This document shows, piece after piece, positions 60,303 to 64,000 of a DNA stretch of 64,000 bases (position 1 is the first letter of the stretch; each line of letters begins with the position of its first letter). The stretch lies in NCBI RefSeq assembly GCF_012524205.1, contig NZ_JABACI010000004.1:682001-746000 (forward strand). Reading direction: 5' to 3'. A program made the position numbers and the translations under genes. The notes beneath the pieces were generated by a model, which was given only the letters and a program-made list of their open reading frames with translations, did not search any database and had not been told where the DNA came from. Origin of the DNA: Microbacterium salsuginis. Lineage in GTDB: Bacteria > Actinomycetota > Actinomycetes > Actinomycetales > Microbacteriaceae.

Positions 60303-60929
60303 GTGCGTGCGCCATCGTCCTTCGCTTCCTTCCGCTTCTCCGCTGTCGCGCTGGTGCTCATGCTCTGCGCCGCAGTGGTGCTCCCGTTCCCGGGCAGCCT
60401 CAGCGTGGTCGTCACGCGGGCGCTGTCGTCATTCGCTTCGGCACCTGGGATTGAGGTGGCATCCGACGGAGGCTTGATACTGCTTGCCGCCGCAACTGTC
60501 CAGGCAGTCGCGTTCGCTTGGGTCCGGCGTCCCGTGGATCGACCTGCGCTTCTCGCCGGCGTCTTCGGGGTGGTGCTGGCATATGGGTTCAGCGAATCGC
60601 TGAAGCTCGTCTTCGCGCAGGCGCGCCCATGCACCGTGTGGGTGACGGGCGGCGAGTGCCCGCCTGCCGGCGATTGGTCCCTGCCCTCGAATCACGCAAC
60701 ACTGGCGTTCGGGGCCGTGGTCGTCCTGGCGGTCGCTACTCGGTCGCTCTGGCTTGCGGGCGCGGCCCTCGTCGTCGCTTTCGCCGTCGCTGCGGGGCGG
60801 GTCCTGCAAGGCGTCCACTATTCGCACGATGTGGCGATCGGGGCACTGCTGGGGCTGGGTACTGTCCTCGCCTTGGTGTGGTTCGCAAGAAGCCGGCAGC
60901 TTCGCCGCCTCGACTCGGACGCTCATTGA
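60303..60929 (+). CDS. PAP2 family membrane phosphatase
   Basis: A 208-residue membrane protein with about six hydrophobic segments and the PAP2 phosphatase motifs in order: KLVFAQARP (KxxxxxxRP), LPSNHA (PSGH-like with Asn for Gly) and GRVLQGVHYSHD (SRxxxxxHxxxD with Gly for Ser). It would remove phosphate from a lipid such as undecaprenyl or phosphatidic acid phosphate. GTG start. Isolated gene. Confidence 0.82.
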   Translation: MRAPSSFASFRFSAVALVLMLCAAVVLPFPGSLSVVVTRALSSFASAPGIEVASDGGLILLAAATVQAVAFAWVRRPVDRPALLAGVFGVVLAYGFSESLKLVFAQARPCTVWVTGGECPPAGDWSLPSNHATLAFGAVVVLAVATRSLWLAGAALVVAFAVAAGRVLQGVHYSHDVAIGALLGLGTVLALVWFARSRQLRRLDSDAH

Positions 60930-61012
60930 GGGCGGCGTTGCCGACGAAAAGGACACGCCAGCAATGGGCGAGAATGTCCTGCGCGGCCTGGTGCGCATCT
61001 AGCTGCCAGCGT

Positions 61013-61828
61013 TCACGGCCGCGCGCGGGAGCCCTCGTGCGGTTGCCCGTGTGCAATTGCGAACCGTCCGGGCGTTGTCCCGAGTACCTTGCGGAAATGC
61101 CGGGTGAGGTGGGCCTGGTCGTAGAAGCCGGCTTTCACGGCGACGGAGGCCGGCGTTGCGCCGTCGAGCAGCAGTCTTCGCGCGAGGTCGACCCTCCGGC
61201 TGGTCACATAGCGGTGTGGCGGTGCTCCGAACTCTGTCGCGAAGGCGCGCGCGAGGTGACCGGGGTGGGCACCTAAGAGCCGGCCGGCCTGAGCGAGCGT
61301 GATGCCGTCGACAAGATGAACCTCGAGCAGATCGCGCAGACGTCGGGCGACGGTGCCGTCGGGCGTGTCGCGAAGGTTCTCGCCGACGTCGGTCGCGAGG
61401 CGGGACGCGAGCGCGAGGAGGGTCGCTTCTGCCGCGAGTTCCTCGCCGGGGGTTGCCAACGCTTGGTGCGCACGGCGGGCGGCGGGGACGAGATCGATGC
61501 GACTGGGCTGATCCACGATGCGGCCGGCGCGTCCCTCCGGCATCCATGATGCGTGGAGGTAGGCGACGCGTTTGCGGAACCCGGAACTCTGGGGTGCGGC
61601 GCGCCCATCGTGCGCGACTCCGGGCGGCAGCAGCGTGACGGCCGACGCGTCAGCGATGCGTGCCCGGCCGCCGAGTTCGTAGGCCACCGCGCCCTCGTCG
61701 ACGAGAAGAATGGCCCAGTCGGCGTGCACATGCGGGGGATACGCGTGATCGGTCATGCGGGCATGAAGCACCTCACGCACTCCGGGGACGGCGGGATGCC
61801 AGGCCTGCATCCAGTTGTCGTCACCCAT
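61013..61828 (-). CDS. AraC family transcriptional regulator
   Basis: A 271-residue regulator with an N-terminal AraC-type cupin arm (HARMTDHAYPPHVHADWAILLVDEG, the sensing domain) and a C-terminal double helix-turn-helix (LAQAGRLLGAHPGHLARAFATEFG and ASVAVKAGFYDQAHLTRHFRKVLG). It is divergent from the DUF2000 gene 50 bp away and probably regulates it. Start MGDDNW chosen over an upstream TTG. Confidence 0.9.
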   Translation of the reverse strand: MGDDNWMQAWHPAVPGVREVLHARMTDHAYPPHVHADWAILLVDEGAVAYELGGRARIADASAVTLLPPGVAHDGRAAPQSSGFRKRVAYLHASWMPEGRAGRIVDQPSRIDLVPAARRAHQALATPGEELAAEATLLALASRLATDVGENLRDTPDGTVARRLRDLLEVHLVDGITLAQAGRLLGAHPGHLARAFATEFGAPPHRYVTSRRVDLARRLLLDGATPASVAVKAGFYDQAHLTRHFRKVLGTTPGRFAIAHGQPHEGSRARP

Positions 61829-61877
61829 GCGAGAAACGTACAAGACCGACTGACTGCAGGGGGCGGATCATCGGAGG

Positions 61878-62300
61878 ATGATCGACGAGCCCGTACGTTT
61901 CTCCACCCGAATCGCCCTGGTGCTGCGGGATGATTTGCTGCCTTGGCAGGCGGTGAACGTCGCCGCGTTTCTTGCAAGCGGTGTCGCCGTCCAGCATGAT
62001 CTCTTGGGCGAGCCGTACGTCGACGCCGAGGGCGCCGAGTATCTGCCCATGTTCGGGCAGCCCGTTGTCGTGCTGCAAGGCGATGGTGAAACGCTGCAGG
62101 GAGTTCGGGCAAAGGCCATGGTGCGTCAGCTGCGCGTCGCGATCTACGACCGGGGAATGTTCTCCACCGGTCACGACTCGGCGAACCGCGACGTGGTGGC
62201 GCGGGCGGCCGGCGCTGATCTGGACCTCGTGGGTGTCGGGATCCACGGGGCGAAGAACGCCGTGGATCGCATCCTCAAGGGTGTGGCGCGCCACCGCTGA
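61878..62300 (+). CDS. DUF2000 family protein
   Basis: A 140-residue protein of the DUF2000 family (RIALVLRDDLLPWQAVNVAAFLASG; DGETLQGVRAKA; GHDSANRD). Members are peptidyl-tRNA-hydrolase-like in fold; the activity is unknown. Divergent from an AraC gene, so likely under its control. Confidence 0.85.
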   Translation: MIDEPVRFSTRIALVLRDDLLPWQAVNVAAFLASGVAVQHDLLGEPYVDAEGAEYLPMFGQPVVVLQGDGETLQGVRAKAMVRQLRVAIYDRGMFSTGHDSANRDVVARAAGADLDLVGVGIHGAKNAVDRILKGVARHR

Positions 62301-62320
62301 GCATTCGACGCCAGTGTTTG

Positions 62321-62438
62321 CACAGCATCCCGAATCGCGCTCGCGGTCGAGAGGGATGCCGCAGGCGCGGGAAGCGTCACCGGGTTCAAGGATCCAGGCG
62401 GCAACGTGTTCTACATCTTCGACCAGCCCGCACGCTGA
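62321..62438 (+). pseudogene. Duplicated fragment of the VOC gene at 49020
   Basis: This stretch repeats the last ~118 bp of the VOC gene (49234-49352) at about 92 percent identity, including the stop codon, with a one-base deletion near its start that breaks the frame. No start region is present, so it is a non-functional partial copy. Confidence 0.85.
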
Positions 62439-62474
62439 GAGCCGGGTCGCCGCACGCCGGGCGCGGACGCCCGC

Positions 62475-62516
62475 GATCGAGTGGCGCGGGCCAGATCCGC
62501 CGCGCGCCACTCGATC
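62475..62516. terminator. Long inverted repeat, probable terminator
   Basis: GATCGAGTGGCGCG and CGCGCCACTCGATC are perfect 14-bp arms with a 14-bp loop, located 14 bp beyond the stop of the DUF1579-like gene and after the VOC fragment. Confidence 0.6.
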
Positions 62517-62529
62517 CCGGACCGCACGC

Positions 62530-62991
62530 TCAGACGCGGCTCATCGTCGACGGATACCCGCCGCCCCCGGGATAGACCCACTCGCCGATCATCTCTCGGT
62601 CGTCGTCCGAGAACGTGCCCCGGAAGTACGCCGGACTGCCCTTGGCGCCCGCCCAGATCGTGAGGGTGTCGCCATCGAGCTCGTAGACGTAGTCGAACGT
62701 GTTGCCCTGCGAGTCGTAGAAGCGCGATGCGACGTCCTCGCCGACCGGCTCTCCAAACGGGTGCAGGTTGCCGATCACTTCGAAGCCCTGCACCTTCTGA
62801 CCGAACTGCTCCAGGTCCACGTCCTGGATGAGGAAGAACCCTCCGAGAGCCCACTTGTAGGTGACTCGGCCCGGCGCTCCTCCGGTGACCGTCCATTCGC
62901 CGACGAGCCGGTCCAGCGCGGCCAGCTGTGTGCTGGGCGTCGCGAGCTCGCTCTGGTAGCCGTCGATCTCGGGCGTCGTGTTGTCAGACAT
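62530..62991 (-). CDS. DUF1579-like small protein
   Basis: A 153-residue protein resembling the DUF1579/lipocalin-like group: LDRLVGEWTVTGG at the start, then alternating strands (VTYKWALGGFFLIQDVD, GNTFDYVYELDGDTLTIWAG) and GEWVYPGGGG near the end. Start at MSDNTTPEI. Function unknown. Confidence 0.75.
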   Translation of the reverse strand: MSDNTTPEIDGYQSELATPSTQLAALDRLVGEWTVTGGAPGRVTYKWALGGFFLIQDVDLEQFGQKVQGFEVIGNLHPFGEPVGEDVASRFYDSQGNTFDYVYELDGDTLTIWAGAKGSPAYFRGTFSDDDREMIGEWVYPGGGGYPSTMSRV

Positions 62992-63178
62992 GTCATCTCC
63001 TATCGATTGGGGCGGCCGGATGCCGCTTTCACAGGTCACGACGGAGCCGTCATCGTGTTCTCGACATCGAGGTCGAAGAATCCGGCTCGGCGAATTCCGG
63101 CGGCGATGTCAATCCGACGCGGCCGGCTCCGTGGTGTCTTTCGATACCCCCGTCCGGGGGTCGAGAAAGGAAGGCACC

Positions 63179-63241
63179 ATGACCATCGACACGACAACAG
63201 GACGCACCGTGATGGCGCCGCTCCTTCGAGTGTCCGCGTGA
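63179..63241 (+). CDS. Possible 20-residue ORF with strong ribosome binding site
   Basis: ATG at 63179 follows GAGAAAGGAAGG and reads MTIDTTTGRTVMAPLLRVSA to a TGA at 63239. It may be the start of a gene truncated by rearrangement, or a leader of the YCII/sigma pair. Weak evidence beyond the binding site. Confidence 0.25.
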   Translation: MTIDTTTGRTVMAPLLRVSA

Positions 63242-63288
63242 CGCGCGCCGATATCCTGCCCGTGCACACCTCAGCGCAAGGGAGAACC

Positions 63289-63657
63289 GTGAAGTTCCTG
63301 CTGCTCAGCTACACACCCGCCGATTCGTGGGATGCCGCCACCGCCGACACGCCCAGCCAGGAGGCGCTCGATGCCTTCGCCGCTTATCAGAAGTTCGAGG
63401 CGCGCCTGCGGGAGACGGGCGAGTTCGTTCTCAGCGAAGGACTGGGGCATCCGGCCGTCACGACGACGGTCCGCAAGACGGCGGACGGCGTCATCGCGAC
63501 AGACGGTCCGTTCGCCGAGCTCAAGGAAGTGCTCGCCAGCTTCGCCATCCTCGAGTGCAGCAGCATCGAGCGTGCGCGCGAGATCGTCGCCGAGATGGTC
63601 GCTGTGCTCGGCGAGCCCATGGAGATCCGTCCGATCATGGGCGACGACTTCGCGTGA
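63289..63657 (+). CDS. YCII/DGPF domain protein
   Basis: A 122-residue YCII-fold protein (MKFLLLSYTPADSW ... ATDGPFAELKEVLASFAILE) with the DGPF motif. The GTG at 63289 follows AAGGGAGA; the longer open frame upstream crosses the VOC fragment and is not coding. Its stop overlaps the sigma factor start. DGPF proteins are the conserved partners of ECF42-type sigma factors. Confidence 0.9.
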   Translation: MKFLLLSYTPADSWDAATADTPSQEALDAFAAYQKFEARLRETGEFVLSEGLGHPAVTTTVRKTADGVIATDGPFAELKEVLASFAILECSSIERAREIVAEMVAVLGEPMEIRPIMGDDFA

Positions 63658-64000
63658 ACCACCCGTCCGACGGCCGGCGCATCGAGGACCTGCTCCGCGA
63701 GGAGGCGCCACAGGTGCTCGGTGCGCTGGTCCGCCGGTTCGGACGCTTCGACGCGGCAGAGGATGCCACCCAGGAGGCCCTCCTCGCCGCATATCGCACG
63801 TGGCCCACTGACGGCATTCCCACCGAGCCGCGCAGCTGGCTGATCAGGGTCGGCTACCGCAAGCTCGTCGATCTGCTGCGCTCTGAGGACGCCGACCGGC
63901 GCCGTGAACACGACTGGATCGCCGGCGACCCCCGCGTTGTGAATCCCGCCGAACCCGGACCAGCCGTCGTCCACGGCGACGACAGCCTGGAACTGCTCGT
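63654..64000 (+). CDS. ECF sigma factor (ECF42-like), 3' end outside window
   Basis: The first 115 codons of an extracytoplasmic-function sigma factor. Region 2 is visible (FDAAEDATQEALLAAYRTWP, then PRSWLIRVGYRKLVDLLRSEDADRRRE). GTG start overlaps the DGPF gene stop by 4 bp. Pairing with a DGPF protein and the sequence type point to group ECF42, which carries a long C-terminal extension that would lie beyond the window. No anti-sigma factor is expected for this group. Confidence 0.9.
   Translation, partial: MNHPSDGRRIEDLLREEAPQVLGALVRRFGRFDAAEDATQEALLAAYRTWPTDGIPTEPRSWLIRVGYRKLVDLLRSEDADRRREHDWIAGDPRVVNPAEPGPAVVHGDDSLELL

Noticed and set aside
1..64000. CRISPR arrays, rRNA genes or riboswitches
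   Set aside because: No regularly spaced repeat array, rRNA-like sequence or recognisable riboswitch core was seen on either strand.

Overview
The window reads as chromosomal DNA of a high-GC actinobacterium, most probably Microbacterium or another Microbacteriaceae. Genes are GC-rich with strong third-position GC bias, GTG starts and ATGA stop/start overlaps are common, the short word GGCATCC/GGATGCC recurs throughout, and the gene families are typical of soil and plant-associated actinobacteria. No rRNA, CRISPR array, replication origin, intact integrase or intact transposase was seen.

Region 1 (1-7.7 kb) looks like core genome: the end of an SDR oxidoreductase, a GntR/FCD regulator, a small cytoplasmic protein, radA, a beta-lactamase-fold lipoprotein, L-lactate dehydrogenase, a DHA2-type MFS exporter and a tRNA-Ser(CGA) followed by a perfect terminator. 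Region 2 (7.7-34.4 kb) starts at the tRNA 3' end with a decayed IS481-type element and ends at a second copy of the tRNA 3' end plus terminator, so it resembles a tRNA-targeted genomic island without a visible integrase. It holds two catabolic blocks. The first (8.2-18.0 kb) is a TetR-controlled operon: FAA hydrolase, extradiol dioxygenase, two flavin monooxygenases, an APH-fold kinase, a divergent enolase, a D-2-hydroxyacid dehydrogenase and a Tat-exported MBL-fold hydrolase. The second (18.2-34.0 kb) is a quinate/shikimate-type block: QsuB-like dehydroshikimate dehydratase, shikimate/quinate dehydrogenase, type II dehydroquinase, Gfo/Idh/MocA dehydrogenase, a TRAP transporter (DctP, DctQ, DctM), a secreted PQQ-type dehydrogenase with a cupredoxin-like extension, a ThuA-like secreted protein, a TetR regulator and two tandem pairs of IclR regulators. 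A recurring 17-bp near-palindrome upstream of several of these genes suggests one IclR regulon.

Region 3 (34.4-37.9 kb) lies between the second and a third, more degraded, copy of the tRNA 3' end. It carries a three-gene cassette of unrecognised proteins (a glycine-zipper protein, a protein made of two near-identical ~110-residue repeats, and a 102-residue beta-rich protein) followed by a Fic-family protein with a perfect 12-bp inverted repeat over its promoter. This is the best candidate for an undescribed system.

Region 4 (38-48.9 kb) is mixed: SDR, XRE regulator with a sugar-dehydrogenase lipoprotein, pseudogenes of a carboxymuconolactone decarboxylase-family protein and a GH42 beta-galactosidase, an MFS exporter with two matching operators, a MalY/PatB-type aminotransferase, a thiostrepton-resistance-type rRNA methyltransferase overlapping a MerR regulator, an alpha/beta hydrolase, VOC proteins, a lipoprotein and a P-loop kinase. 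Region 5 (49.5-60.0 kb) is a LacI-controlled uptake and degradation locus: a family-5 solute-binding lipoprotein, permease, a permease-ATPase fusion, a second ATPase, an alpha-L-rhamnosidase-like GH78 enzyme and a sulfatase, consistent with use of a sulfated rhamnoside. Region 6 (60.3-64 kb) has a PAP2 phosphatase, AraC regulator, DUF2000 protein, a duplicated VOC fragment, a DUF1579-like protein, and a DGPF/YCII protein overlapping an ECF sigma factor that runs off the window.
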